DNA of 64,000 nt, from contig OX638368.1 in NCBI GenBank assembly GCA_951812925.1, positions 114,227,309 through 114,291,308 of the forward strand, in the 5' to 3' direction. Numbering within the stretch: the stretch's first letter is position 1; each line of letters starts with the position of its first letter. The notes beneath the pieces were generated by a model. It saw only the letters and a program-made list of their open reading frames with translations. It did no database searches and was not told the origin of the DNA. This DNA is from Calliopum simillimum. Lineage: Eukaryota; Arthropoda; Insecta; Diptera; Lauxaniidae. This document shows, in pieces, positions 1 to 11,691 of the stretch. The translations under genes and the position numbers were made by a program.

Positions 1-107
1 TCCTGACAAGCTCTTTTCTGTCGTTCTGCAGTATCTTTGTAATATTTCCGCTTACGCACAGTTCCTTTTTTTGTAAGAGGGATTTGATCTGATTCGTTGT
101 CCGCCAT
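1..107 (-). CDS. 5' end of an unidentified gene (partial)
   Basis: Reading leftward from an ATG at 107-105, the frame stays open to the window edge and gives 35 residues beginning MADNESDQIPLTKKG and continuing into a basic stretch (VRKRKYYKDTAERQKR). The start context is good: A at -3 and G at +4. No family is recognised. The basic, hydrophilic N-terminus would suit a nuclear or cytosolic protein, but that is only a guess. The rest of the gene lies outside the window to the left, so this entry could also be a chance open frame. Confidence 0.45.
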   Translation of the reverse strand, partial: MADNESDQIPLTKKGTVRKRKYYKDTAERQKRACQ

Positions 108-2900
108 GTGGGTTTGAATTTCCTTAAGTTGTAAATTCCAACTTGAATCACAGATTAATTGAATCGGTAATTTTTAAAAGGGGATATGTGTCGGTCGACA
201 GAGAATTATTCTTTTGCCTTTTTGTCATTGTGGCGATGGCACTGGTTGGTTTATCTATTTTCCAAGTACGCAGATTACTGCTTGCTATTATTGTTAGTTA
301 ATCACTAAAATCGCACTGAAATAAGATTAACCAAACTTATGAGGATTTTTCTTAAATTTTTCATAAGTTTCAATTTAGTCACATATTCCCTTTTAATAAT
401 GACAGATTCAATCAATCTGAGCTGCTACAATTTTCCTATGTGGAACCATACTCTAAAATAGATCTTAGAGAAAATTTTACTGACTGACTTGTCCAGAGGC
501 CATAATCGAAACTTCCTACGCGCACGAGATATGTCATAAAGAAAGTTTGTTTGTTTTAAAATGATTTAAGGAAATGAAATGATTTTAAAAATGTATGATA
601 CTACACACATTTTTATGGAGTTGCGGTGTTTTTGCTTAGCATGTGGAGATACGGTATTCTTAAATTGTAAAATGTGTACGGCTGGGAGTTACGACAAAAG
701 TCGTAGTTGATTTTATAGGGAAAATAAAGGTATAATGCAACCTGTTCTTGTGGGTTGACGGACAGAACCGTGATGACCCAAAAAACGCCATAAACTAATT
801 TTTTTTGAAAATTGGAGTTGCGGCATTCTTGCTTAGGACGGCAGTATACATGGATGTTAAAAGTCTGTCAATTTATATAGAGCTTTCCTGAAATATAAGA
901 AACAAGCTAAGGAATGAAAAGCTCACTTTCTAATAGGTTTTTGTTTTGTTTTTGTGTAGACGTCAAATCAGTAAAGAAAATTAATCTGAAAGTTGCAGCG
1001 GCACTTAATTAATTACGCCTATTTTCATTAAATTAGCTTGAGTACTTTACGTGATACAACAAGTTAAAATGCCTAAAATTTATTTTAAAAGATGGGAACT
1101 TATCTGAAGGGGTAGGGACTTAGTAAGACCGTTTCTACTGGTATATGTAATTTGAAAATCGACCTAAAATTGATTGAGCAATGAGTCCCAACTTAAACTG
1201 AAAACCATCTCGGAACTAGAAAATTTAAGTTGTCTAGTTGTAGCATTGACGTGGCGATATAAAAGCATTGAAGTTCAAATTCAAGTTATTTATTGAGACA
1301 AAAGGTACTTAAACATTTAACTCATATATACAAATATGGAACAATAACAATAATTGATATATTAAGGGCTGTATAAAATTACACAAAATCGATCCTATTT
1401 ATTTTTAAGTAATAGATAATCTAAGACTTAGCTCGAGAAAATTGCTAGAAACAATTACTTATACAAATTTCTTTTCACAAAAATTAAGAAAATGTTAGCA
1501 ATGACAGAATTTAATCTGAATGTGATGAAAAATTCATGAACGTTAACTACGGTTACTACCTTTTGGTAAAAATTTGGAACCAGAGGTGAGGTACGAGAAC
1601 CTGCCAACACCTCATCTAGAGCATTGAAATTGATATTTTCATGAATACTTCTATTTGTTGACAAGATGTAAGTTTGGGATAATTGACACTTCTGAAATTA
1701 AGAATCTTTCTGGTGTACTTACACGCACTTTACTTTTAATTTGTATTATTCGCCAGGACCTGTCGCACCTGTTACTATGGAAATGGAGGAATTAGCTTAG
1801 TTTATCAGTTAACTGTAGTTTAAATAAAAATGTAATTTTTACATTTAGGCAAATTTAACTAACTTAAGTTTAAAGTTTGTTATTGAAACAATTTTGAAAT
1901 TGTGATCAATGGAGATAAATTTGAGTGGAAATAAAAATACCGGGCCAAACAAGCTACCAAATTTCTGTTGACGAAAATTTTAAGGAACAACATACATAAT
2001 TACCCATTCTGTGGCGATATATTTAAAACAATACACATTCCGCGATATGTCCTAACAGAATGTGAACTACTCCCAGTTGCAAGGAGTAACCAAACACATA
2101 CCTTTCCCGTTGGGTTATTTTTAGTTCTTTTCCCAATCGTCCTTACTTTTTTTTATCTAGTCAACCGTTTTCTTTCAATCTCAGCACATTCTATGTTTTG
2201 GACCGTTTCTTTTGCCAATGCATTCCATTTTCCCATTGAAGTTTTTCGATTTTTTGTCTAGAAGACGTCGGTGTCGTGTGAATTCTGCTCAACTGCTGCT
2301 GACGTAGACGCGTCGCAAAAACAAACGAAAAACTATCCGCTAGTCGTTTGAAAAAGTAACACAAGGACTCAAACCAATTCTTTAATTCTGGGGTCTTTTT
2401 ATACAACGAGTGACGAGAAATGTTATGAGCCGTGGGAAAATTCCTTGAAGCGTGGGAAAAATGGTATTTTCTCATGGAAATTTCCCTTGTTTAGGGAAAT
2501 TTCCAAAGCGGCTGGGATATATATTTCCCAACGCCTTATTTTAGTACCAATCGCCTAAGTAAAAGGTAACTTTAACTAAGCTCTATCCATTATTTCTTTT
2601 TCACAAACACGACCGGTCAAACAAACAGAAAAGTTAGAACTTTCATTTATGTAGATTCAGTGAACTCGCGATAATATTAAGTACCTGGAGACCGATCCCT
2701 ACTCGGTCAACAATCTGATCTTATTATTTTAGTCGATGTTTTTATTCATAGCTATTTTTTGTTATGAAACTCGTCCCTTTTCACCTCCAATGCTTTCAAA
2801 ATGATAAATTAACCGATAAGAAAAATAATAAGAAAAAACTCGGAAAATATCGAATGGTATAGAAAAATATCAAGAACTCCAAATTTTTTAAGAGAAATAG
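108..2900. other. AT-rich intergenic DNA, no gene seen
   Basis: Presumed upstream flank of the partial gene at 1-107. Only short chance reading frames are present, without splice-site support or recognisable domains. I see no inverted or tandem repeat of note before about 2,900. Confidence 0.5.
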
Positions 2901-4065
2901 AATGACCTAAAATAAATAAATGGGATACGCCACGCACCCAAAATATTTCGTTTCTTGTATGGGGGCTGAAATATCGTATCATCATGCCTCGGAAAGTTCA
3001 TTCCATTTTTTTTGTGCATGAGTTATTGACTAAAATTTTTATTTTGGTAAAAAGTGGGCGTGACAATTATTGAACAAAGCCCGCTTTTCGTTATGCTTTA
3101 GATACTCGTGATCCAGATCCGCCTACCAAATTTTATCAAAATATGTTGTACCATTTGCGAGAAATAGCATTTAATTTGTTTTACTTGTATGGGGGGTTCC
3201 ACGCCCACCTGCGATATTTTGCCCACCTTCAGCTCGTAGGTGCCTCATAAAAAGAAGATTCCCTACAGTAAAATTCAGAAAGATTGCTTTAGTAGTTTTC
3301 TTTTTATATCGTATTAAATTTTTGTGGGCGGTGCCACACCCTCCAACGAGTTTTCCTAATATAACGGCATATCACATATTAATACTTGTTTTCAGGGGAA
3401 AAATATTTAAAATTTTCATTAAAATTGTTGAAGTCGTTTTCGAGAAATATTGAATTAAAATTTTCAATGGTTAAAAAAGAGGCGTGGCACTTATTTGATA
3501 CCGCCCACTTTTCGGTTATTACAAGGCATTGATATGTAGTACCTACATACCAAATTTCATTAAAATATCTTGTAACATTTGCGAGAAATAGCATTTAACG
3601 TATTTTGCTTGTATGGGAGGTTCCACGCGCAATGGCGACATTTCGCCCACTTTCAAATCAGAGATGCCCTATTGCAATTAGGCTCCTCACAGTTAATTTC
3701 AGAATGTTTGCTTTATTAGTTTTCTTTTTATACCGTTTTATATTTTTGTGGGCGGTGCCACGCCCTTCAACGAGTTTTCCCAATATAACGGCGTATCACA
3801 TATAAATCCTTGTTTTCAGAGGTAATATCTCCTAAATTTTCATAAAAATTGTTGGACTCGTTTTCGAGTAATATTGAATCAAAATTTTCAAGGGCTGAAA
3901 AGTGGGCGTGGCACTTCTTCGATCCCGCCCACTTTTAGTCTGTAACAAGGTAATATTAAGCTGTACCCGCTGACCAAATTTCATCAAAATACCTTGTATA
4001 GTTTACGAGTTATGACTAAATCAAATTTAAAATTTAGTGCAGTGCCACGCCCTCTGGTGAGCATT
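2900..4065. repeat. Direct repeats of a GTGGGCGGTGCCACGCCC family, period about 425 bp
   Basis: About 2.7 diverged units. Matching points are the segments at 3,181 and 3,606 (TTGTATGGGRGGTTCCACGC) and the motifs GTGGGCGGTGCCACRCCC near 3,326 and 3,749 and GTGGGCGTGGCAC near 3,902. Shorter relatives lie at 40,795-40,960, and a related family with the same gene-free, GC-spiked motifs is at 5.5, 29.9, 34.0, 45.5 and 54.2 kb. The origin of the repeat is not identified. Confidence 0.6.
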
Positions 4066-4084
4066 TACAAAGTTCAAACCTTCA

Positions 4085-4720
4085 AAGCTCATTATTCATT
4101 GTTTGCTAATATCTAACGTTGTCGACAATCTAACATTAAGCCTTATTTTTATAAATGTATTTATGTACTTTAAGCCTTACTTTTATATATTTATGTATTT
4201 ATGTACTTTTTTTAATTACACATTATGTTCTGTCTTAATAATTTCTTAACTTATTTTTTTTTTTTAAATGTGTCGATAATCTAACATTAAGCCTTATTTT
4301 TATATATGTATGTTTGTACTTATTCTATTTTCACATTATGTTCTGTCTTTATATTTAAAAAAAAAATTATTCTTATAAAATGATCTTCCGATGGCTATAT
4401 CTATGAAAGACATTTTTGATTACATATTCTTTCTTAGAATTAAATGCTTAACAAACCAACGTTGTCGACAATCTAACATTAAGCCTTATTTTTATAAATG
4501 TAAGTTTTTACATTATGTTCCGTCTTTATATTTAAAAAAAAATTATTTTTATAAAATGATCTTCCGATGGTTATATTACATATTCTTTCTTAGAATTAAA
4601 AGCTTAACAAACCAACGTGTCGACAATCTAACATTAAGCCTTATATTTATAAATGTATGTATTTACTTTTTTTATATGCCTCACTTAACCCAGATAAATA
4701 AATGTTCTTCGAACATGCTC
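4085..4720. repeat. Irregular tandem repeat containing GTCGACAATCTAACATTAAG
   Basis: Four copies of a core of about 40 bp (GTCGAYAATCTAACATTAAG followed by CCTTATTTTTATAAATG) occur near 4,122, 4,271, 4,463 and 4,617, separated by AT-rich filler. The filler includes a repeated segment GATCTTCCGATGGCTATAT at about 4,382 and 4,558. That segment also occurs in the arms of the long palindrome at 48.9-49.7 kb, so the two repeats share ancestry. No coding potential. Confidence 0.55.
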
Positions 4721-4865
4721 AGATGAAGGGTCCACAAAAACACAGCTGTTATTTTACTCATATTTTGACATTTATCGCTCAAAAAAATAAAAACAAGGAA
4801 CGCCTTTCGCTACTGTATTAAGAGCACTCATTCGAACCGCGGAAATTTTCGCACTTTTCGCATCA

Positions 4866-4950
4866 TTTTGATAGGCAACTTGCCAAAAATATGTTTCCCT
4901 ATATGCAAAAATTAGATTTTAACTAAAAACTCGATCGATACGTTTTTTTA
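4866..4950. repeat. Solo terminus of the foldback element seen at 38.3-41.8 kb
   Basis: The segment containing GATTTTAACTAAAAACTCGA followed by TCGATACGTTTTTTTA matches both ends of the large foldback element at 38,280-41,810. The neighbouring GCCAAAAATATG also matches its left arm. It is an isolated terminal fragment and carries no gene. Confidence 0.55.
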
Positions 4951-4965
4951 ACGATTTATTAAAAA

Positions 4966-5791
4966 TTACCTTTCTGCTGGTGCTGCTGCTGCTGCTGGTG
5001 CTACTGCTGGTGCTGCTGCTAATGTTGGTGCTGGTGCTGCTGCTGATGTTGGTGCTGGTGCTGCTGCTGATGTTGGTGCTGGTGCTGCTGCTGCTGCTGA
5101 TGTTGTAGGCTGAAAAAAAAAAAAATGGTTTGTTGGATTACAAAATAATGAATCATAAAAGATCTGTAAAATTTTAACCAAAAAAAAAAAAATCATCTGA
5201 ATATATATTTGACCACAATGTATTAAATAATTTTGGTGGTAATTCGCATTTGATTTAACCTGGCTTAATGACAAAATATTTACCACATAAATACCTTGTA
5301 CTGGTGTACAGTTCAAAGTCGTGCTCCATTTCTAACATAGTAAAAAAAGTAGGAAAAATTTTTGTCTAGCGTATTAATATATAGAATTTTGTTGCAATAC
5401 CATAAATAATACTGTAAATATAACGATTTAAATAATTTTTTTTGCTTATTTTCTATCACCAGAGTTTCACCCCATATAAGCAAAAGCTGCAAAACGCTAT
5501 TCTGAAAACATTTTTTCAGATAATCCAACCAAATTTCACTCAAATACTATGAACTATAAATGAAAACTATGAGAAAAAACTGGGTGAATTCGGACATATG
5601 TATAAGCAAAAGTTTCAAAATACTGCTGTGTAGGGTATTTAATGTTTGGCCAGGCCAAAAGTAACACTCTTACTAGTTTTTTCTTTCAAAAACATGTTAT
5701 CCGTTTGAGTTCCAGACAAACTCTAATTTGAAAACTTGAACAAATAACATCAACTTACCCCTTCATTGGCCGCCCGGAAATAGCTGGACAT
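4966..5791 (-). CDS. Possible small split gene with Ala/Pro-rich repeats
   Basis: Candidate exon 1 is 5791-5759: ATG plus ten codons giving MSSYFRAANEG, followed directly by GTAAG. Candidate exon 2 starts at 5109 after a long pyrimidine tract and CAG, in matching phase. It encodes about 43 residues of Ala/Pro/Thr repeats (TSAAAPAP units). It ends either at the stop at 4968-4966 or at an overlapping donor, AG|GTAATT. The repeat DNA is a CAGCAGCACCAGCACCA-type minisatellite. The intron carries a partial interspersed repeat (5,455-5,690). The matching splice phase supports a gene; low complexity and lack of any recognised homologue argue against it. No function can be assigned. Confidence 0.3.
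5455..5690 (-). repeat. Partial copy of the GGCCAGGCC / CTAGTAAGGGTGT interspersed repeat
   Basis: Reverse-complement partial copy of the repeat whose best copies are at 34,005-34,891 and 29,907-30,717. Shared landmarks are ATAAGCAAAAGTTTCAAAA, AATGTTTGGCCAGGCC and the terminal TTACTAG. No coding content. Confidence 0.6.
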
Positions 5792-6025
5792 ATTTTGTTT
5801 TGTTTTTTTGTTTATATCGCCAAAAAGATTTCTTCTTTTTTTTTGCAGACGTCGTTAATACCAACAAGATGTTTATTGTTAAGATGCAGGGCTGTATCAT
5901 ATATTTTGTGAATTTCAATATTTAAAGCTTGGCATCACTTTGCTGCATCTATTTTTTAAAGCATTATTTGGCATCACTGTGCCGAATCTATTTTGTGATT
6001 AATAATTTTTCTGTTTAATGGGCTC

Positions 6026-6235
6026 AAGGGCCGTCGACACGTACAGTTTTACCTCATGAATTACCTATGTAAACAAATTGAATTTGAATTGATTTTTCTT
6101 TTGTATATTTTCAAAAATAGATTCATGAAAAATGCATTATTTTCATGACAGAGCTGTCACATGCAATATAAATGCATTTGAATACTGCATTTTAAACGAC
6201 AGATTGAAGGACTTTTGCTGTCCATAAATTAGTTA
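6026..6235. mobile_element. Diverged fragment of the GGGCCGTCCACACG MITE/Harbinger family
   Basis: Begins AAGGGCCGTCGACACGTACA and continues GTTTTACCTCATGAA, like the right end of the element at 52.67-58.89 kb. The interior TTCATGACAGAGCTGTCACA matches, in reverse, the body of the copy at 50,594-51,075. It is therefore an old non-autonomous relative; its other end is not clear. Confidence 0.55.
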
Positions 6236-6534
6236 AAGCATTTCCTATTAAACGACTGTTCAAGACGTTTACCTGCTCACAGGAGAAACGAAAACTTTTT
6301 TTTTTACACACAAGTAAACAAGATTTATGAATTAAAATGCTTTTTATTAAGTTATAGTCCTTAGCGTTTATTTTTAATTAAAATTAAAATGCCTTTTATT
6401 TAATCGCGAACGATAACAAAAACAACGATAACGATAACTAAAACCACTAAATTAAGAACTAAACTAAAAGATTGACAATATCAATCCGTACAACGTCCAC
6501 TCAAAATTTTCAAACAAGAAGAATATATTTTTTT

Positions 6535-6680
6535 TTGAGTAGCAGAAAGTCAATTAAAATTTGGCATCCCTTTGCCGCATCTATTTGTTTTGTGAAGCAA
6601 AACTTGGCATCCCTTTGCCGCATCTATTTTGTGAGGAAAAGTTTGGCATCACTTTTCCGCATCTATTTTATGAAGAAATT
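6535..6680. repeat. Tandem TTGGCATCCCTTTGCCGCAT repeats
   Basis: Three close units of about 50 bp, each with TTGGCATCMCTTTKCCGCAT followed by CTATTT. The same array sits at 11,490-11,580 and 12,015-12,125, and single units lie at 5,930-5,990 and 6,800-6,830. The array borders the Usp5-like fragments here and the glycosyltransferase-like fragments at 11-12 kb, so it probably belongs to the element that carries or mobilised those fragments. Confidence 0.6.
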
Positions 6681-6990
6681 AAGAACTTGAGCTTGAAGAT
6701 ATGGTCATTGATCCAAAACTTGGTGAGCATTTAGCACATTTTGGAATCAACGTGGCTGCAATGCAGAAAAGAGAAAAGTCAATAAAAATAATATATAAAA
6801 TTTTGCATCTCTTTGCCGCATCTATTTTTTCCTTCTTTAGAAAAGAAGAATTTGAGCTTGAAGAGGTCATTGATCCAAAACTTGGTGAGCATTTAGCACA
6901 TTTTGGATTTAACGTGGCTGCAATGCAGAAAAGAGAAGAGTCTATGGTCGAACGGTCCTGGCTTTGCTGGTATGCGCAATTTGTGAAATA
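6679..6990 (+). pseudogene. Duplicated, broken exon fragments of a ubiquitin hydrolase (Usp5-like)
   Basis: Two copies (about 6,684-6,780 and 6,838-6,955) of a segment encoding VIDPKLGEHLAHFGxNVAAM followed by QKREKS/QKREES. After the second copy comes a deletion and a frame change, then PGFAGMRNL near 6,957-6,985. In the USP5/isopeptidase-T family an EHLxHFGI...MQK segment precedes a GPGYTGxxNLGNSCYLNS catalytic-Cys segment; here the latter is cut off before the Cys. The second copy follows a good splice acceptor (CCTTCTTTAG), so it comes from genomic DNA, not mRNA. No intact USP5 gene is in the window. The fragments cannot encode an enzyme. Identification rests on my memory of the family motifs. 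Confidence 0.6.
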
Positions 6991-6999
6991 AAATTACAT

Positions 7000-8340
7000 T
7001 GCAATACATTCTCTATTTTATTCAATATACCCGATTTTGTTAAAAGCTTTGCTGGCGATCCTGCGAATGACTAAAATACAAATGTCAAAGTTGGGCAATG
7101 TTTTTTTTTATGGATTCGAAAGCAACAGGCATGTTTAAAAATTTAATCGCAAAGACCCAACCGGACAGTACCATAATGCTTGTGAGTTTTACTTGTACTT
7201 TGCCAACATATTTGAACGCAATACACGCAACCAATTGAATCCAATGGAATCGCTGCTTTTCTGCATAGAAGAACGCGTTGAGTGCATGTCTAGTAAAAAA
7301 TTTAAATGAATACTGTTTAACGTTGGAAATCTGACTTGAAAAGGCAACAAACTTTGATGAAGTTAAAGAATACTTGGATCGAAAGCCGCTGAAGGCGAAA
7401 AAAAAAAAAATATAAATGTCGAAATTTCTAAATGTCTTATTGTAGTCAAAAAAAATAAATTTAATATTTTCAATTCGACTGTAAAAGAGCAACGATTTAA
7501 CGTTTAAATTTAAATATAAATAAAATAAAGACACAGAAGAATTTTAAACGGTGCTATAAGAATAATGTCTACATCAAGTAATTATTTTTCAGTTATTTTC
7601 TTTAGTTTGGCTAAGTTATTTATTTGGTATTGAAGTTTAGTTGGTTTGACTGTTCTTTTATTTGGATGTATGAAAATTCAAAATCAAATTGGTAATGCAT
7701 ATGGAATTCTGATATAAATAGTTTCGCAATGTAAAAAAAAATTTTCCATTCCAATATGAAAAAACAAGACGTAAGTTTGGAGTTCTTTTCTTCTGATATT
7801 TTGCGCTACTGTTTTCTTTAACACTTATTATACATTGAAATATTAATCCAATAAGTATTGTCTTCAGATTTCTAAGCCCTTGTCATTAAATAATTTTGAA
7901 TCCTAAAACAGTATGCCTATATTTTAAAATGCGTAAAGTTTACTTGCAATGATTTTTGAAAATATTTTAGAAAAGTATCATTTTGTCGCCTTTGTTCTCT
8001 TTTGCTTTGTCTCCAATTTGCTCCATGAGACGCGCTTTTTTTATTTATTATTTGCTCCAAGCCAATTTACGACTTATGAAGCAAGTTTTATCCCAACAAA
8101 CAAAAACGTTTGGAAAATTACTTATTATAAGCTTATTGTAGCAAACATTTTGTTTTGTAATTAACTTGCAAAATGATTGGAAACTGTAGTTTTTTAAAAA
8201 ATTGTTATTGAAAATTTGTTTAACACGGTTTTACGCCCTTTTGAAAAATTACTCCTCAAATATTTTTATTGAATTTAAATTAATAATAATTATATAATTT
8301 CTTCAAATAAAGAAAAAAACACAAAGAAAAAGAATGGGAT
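7000..8340. other. AT-rich DNA upstream of the MADF/coiled-coil gene, no convincing gene
   Basis: Contains a short plus-strand open segment near 7,111-7,172 (MDSKATGMFKNL, followed by GTGAGT at 7,173) and another near 7,348-7,400 (FDEVKEYLDRKPL). These could be further exon fragments like the Usp5 pieces just upstream, but I cannot match them to a family. The longer minus-strand frame at 7,085-7,534 has biased, Phe-rich composition and no domain. The remainder is plain AT-rich sequence. Confidence 0.4.
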
Positions 8341-8458
8341 TGAATCTTATTTAAAAAGAAAGAGGGTACAAAAAAAAACAGTGCCAGGTAAGACTATCTT
8401 CTGAGCAATCTTGACGCTGTTCAGATTTTGTTTATTTAAAAATTTTTTCGTTTTCTAG

Positions 8459-10544
8459 TACCGTCAATTACAGATCCATTACATTTTCAAAAAGTCCTTA
8501 TTAAATTTCCTTCGCTTTGGAAATTAGATCATCCACATTATTACTGTAATGACATAAAATATAAGGATTTTGAAAATATGTCAAAAGAGTTATTTCTAAA
8601 AGATACCGATTTTGAAACAAATAAAATGATAATTACAAGGCAAATTAAAAATCTAAAATATATCGTCAAGTCCAAATTATTAGCTAGAGACACACTTCCT
8701 GGCAATTTATATTTTTTAGTAGATGGCATTAAACCCGAATACCGTAATGGTGTTAAGTCCTCAGATGGCTACAATCATGCATTCAGAATGAAAGCAGTAA
8801 ATACTGCTTACAATGACTCAGATGAAGATGATGATGATGTTTTTGAAACATCATTTGCTGGCTACAATCATGCACACAGAATTAAAGCAGTAAATAGTTC
8901 TTACGATGACACAGATGATGATGTAAGTATCTGAATCACTGTAAAAAATTTCAGCCCATTCTTATTTATTAATTGCAGCCACTTGCAACTCTAAATGGAG
9001 AAGAAGAAGATGCTTTTGAGAATGATACTATATGTTATGACCTGGCTGTGCCATTCAAAAAACCGAAAAATAATGATGGAAATAATTTTGATGCAAATGG
9101 AATTAATTTTGATGATGTAAATGTAATTAATTCTGATGATGTAAATGGAATTAATTTTGATGATGCGGATTGCAGCATAAATGTAGCAGAAAAGCAAATA
9201 GAGCAACTAAAAGAAAAAGAGCAAAAACAACAAAAACAAGCACAGCAACTACAAAAAAAACAGCAAGAACAACAAAAACATGAAGAAGAAAAAGAAAAAG
9301 ATCTGCAAAAACGTGAAGAGCTACTACAAGAAAAAGAGCAAGAACAACAAAAACAAGCACAGCAACTAAAAGAAAAAGAGCAAGAACAACAAAAACATGA
9401 AGAAGAAAAAGAAAAAGATCTGCAAAAACGTGAAGAGCAACTAAAAGAAAAAGAGCAAGAACAACAAAAACATGAAGAAGAAAAAGAAAAAGATTTGCAA
9501 AAACGTGAAGAGAAACTAAAAGAAAAAGAGCAAGAACAACAAAAACGTGAAGAAGAAAAAGAAAAAGATTTGCAAAAACGTGAAGAGAAACTAAAAGAAA
9601 AAGAGCAAGAACAACAAAAACGTGAAGAAGAAAAAGAAAAAGATTTGCAAAAACGTGAAGAGAAACTAAAAGAAAAAGAGCAAGAACAACAAAAACAAGC
9701 ACAGCAACTAAAAGAAAAAGAGCAAGAACAACAAAAACATGAAGAAGAAAAAGATCTGCAAAAACGTGAAGAGCTACTACAAGAAAAAGAAAAAGAACAA
9801 CAAAAACATGAAGAAGAAAAAGAAAAAGATCTGCAAAAACGTGAAGAGAAACTAAAAGAAAAAGAGCAAGAACAACAAAAACATGAAGAAGAAAAAGAAA
9901 AAGATTTGCAAAAACGTGAAGAGAAACTAAAAGAAAAAGAGCAAGAACAACAAAAACGTGAAGAGCAACTACAAAAAAAAGAGCAAGAACAACAAAAACA
10001 AGAAAAAGAAAAAGATCTGCAAAAACGTGAAGAGCAACTACAAGAAAAAGAAAAAGAACTGCAAAAACGTGAAGAGCAACTAAAAGAAAAAGAGAAAGAA
10101 CAACAAAAACAAGCACAGCAACTACAAGAAAAAGAAAAAAAAATACTAGGAAAAGAAAAACAACCAGAACAACAACAGATACGACAAGAACTAATTTATA
10201 ATCTGAAATTACTACAACAACAAGAAATATTACATGTCCTCCAACAACAACAATTAAAAGGGTTGGAGGAACAAATGACACTACAACAAGAACATCAACA
10301 ACAATTACAACAACTACAACAAACACAGCGACAAAACCAACAGCAAGTGGTAATACAACAGGTCCTCCAACAACAACAATTAAAAGGGTTGGAGGAACAA
10401 ATGACACTACAACAAGAACATCAACGACAATTACAACAACTACAACAGACACAGCGACATCAGCAACAAGAAGAGGTAATACAAATAAATAATGTTCAAC
10501 AACAAAAAATACAAAAAATTATTGAAAAACTACAGGACCAATAA
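8459..10544 (+). CDS. MADF-domain protein with a long E/K/Q coiled-coil repeat
   Basis: Two exons are clear: 8459-8922 (acceptor TTTTCTAG, donor GTAAGT) and 8979-10544 (acceptor AATTGCAG), joined in phase. A further upstream exon ending at 8387 (GCCAG|GTAAGA) fits the phase and has a basic stretch (KRKRVQKKTVP), but no start codon was found. The first in-frame ATG is 8578, inside the MADF-like domain, so the true start is probably further upstream. Order: MADF-like region (KVLIKFPSLWKLDHPHYY... with later conserved positions), a duplicated acidic motif (GYNHAFRMKAVN / GYNHAHRIKAVN each followed by Asp/Glu), NGINFDD repeats, about 320 residues of roughly 25-residue coiled-coil units (LKEKEQEQQK, HEEEKEKDLQKREE), then a Gln-rich tail with a 41-residue duplication. 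MADF domains usually bind DNA; the coiled coil suggests self-assembly. The function is unknown. Confidence 0.6.
9185..10140 (+). repeat. Coding minisatellite, unit about 75 bp
   Basis: Inside the last exon of the MADF/coiled-coil gene. Units share GAACAACAAAAACATGAAGA and GATCTGCAAAAACGTGAAGA almost base for base, with in-frame length changes (insertions or deletions of CAAGCACAGCAACTA blocks). Near-identity at the DNA level, including silent positions, points to recent unequal exchange and not to selection alone. The long antisense frame here is only a shadow of this array. Confidence 0.8.
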
Positions 10545-11040
10545 TAGATGCAAAGACATGTATACTCTTGTTGTTGTATTTCTTCTAAATCAATATTATT
10601 ACTTTCTGTTTTTAAGTTTTTTTCTTCATAATTTTTTCTAAGATATCCAATATTATATGAATAACTTTAATAATCAATTAGTTATTAGTTTAATAATCGA
10701 TAAGACTGTTATACAAATGTTTTTGATTTGTTATACATTATTAACTGTTAAAAAATTGGAGGTAAAAGAACATCTAAATTTGCTATTCTTGTGTTTAAGT
10801 ATTCGTTAAGAAAAGTTTCACACAAATTTATTATTATTAAAAAAATCTCAAAATAAAAAACAATCACAGAAACTAAAATATGGTATTCGAAATTAAATGC
10901 ATTCGAAATATTCAAAAATTGTCAGTTAAGAAACCTACAAACTTAAATCTAGTAAAATGGACGTAACAAAATTATCAGTCGATGGCCAGCATGTTATAGC
11001 AAACATCTGTTATTCATCATATCATCTCAGTTTAACGGCA
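10545..11040. other. 3' flank of the MADF/coiled-coil gene
   Basis: AT-rich, with several AATAAA-like hexamers near 10,852 that could serve as polyadenylation signals. I see no further gene or repeat. Confidence 0.4.
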
Positions 11041-11164
11041 CGCATAAGTGCTTCTCCATGATCGGGTATAAAATGATTAGCACTCGCGACACATGCTTGC
11101 TTTAGGGACTTTTCCAAAATAACATTTTTTTACGTTGTGCAAGAATTCAACAATCAAATTTGAA

Positions 11165-11375
11165 TCAGAAGATGCGTTGAAAGCCCATTTCAGATAGTTT
11201 GCTCTGTGCGATGGCTTGACGGTGTGCGGCACGCAATTCATCGTGTCCAACGTAAGATGTAACAATGATAATGACTGAAAATTAAAATTGGGATTAGCAA
11301 GGCTCAAAAACACAAAAAATGGGAAAGAAAATCCTATGCACATACCTTGCAAATCCTCGCAACCACTAATATGAA
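11165..11375 (-). pseudogene. Beta-1,3-glycosyltransferase-like exon fragment, copy 1
   Basis: Minus strand: an upstream exon end at 11346 (frame HISGCEDLQ, donor GTATGT), a 71-bp intron, then an exon from 11274 (acceptor TTTTCAG) in matching phase that encodes VIIIVTSYVGHDELRAAHRQ followed by AIAQSKLSEMGFQRIF, and a stop at 11167-11165. The pattern VTSYxGHxExRxAxRxA...LGxxRxF resembles the N-terminal part of the GT31 (beta-1,3-galactosyl/GlcNAc transferase) family. The intron shows it derives from genomic DNA. Only this small part of the protein is present, so it is not functional. The family assignment is moderately sure. Confidence 0.45.
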
Positions 11376-11691
11376 ATAGCGTTGTGTCTAGCTATGTTAT
11401 TACGACAAAATTCAGTCCAATTTTTCTTTTGCTGAACTCAATTTTTTTTTTAATAGCAGAAAGTCAATAAAAATAATATTCAAAATTTGGCATCCCTTTG
11501 CCGCATCTATTTGTTTTGTGAAGCAAAACTTGGCATCCCTTTGCCGCATCTATTTTGTGAGGAAAAGTTTGGCATCATCATCCCATGATCGGGTATAAAA
11601 TGATTAGCACTCGCGACACATGCTTGCTTTAGGGACTTTTCCAAAATAACATTTTTTTACGTTGTGCAAGAATTCAACAATCAAATTTGAA

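Noticed and set aside
2191..2475. 94-residue minus-strand frame near 2.3 kb
   Set aside because: No similarity, no start context and mixed composition; chance frame.
7085..7534. 149-residue minus-strand frame
   Set aside because: Phe/Ile/Lys-rich, typical of AT-rich non-coding DNA, no domain; the plus strand shows better though still unassigned coding-like pieces.
9151..10452. 433-residue minus-strand open frame rich in Val/Leu/Phe
   Set aside because: It is the antisense shadow of the coiled-coil repeat exon; the repeat lacks the three triplets that would be stops on the other strand. Plus-strand splice sites and domain content support the other strand.
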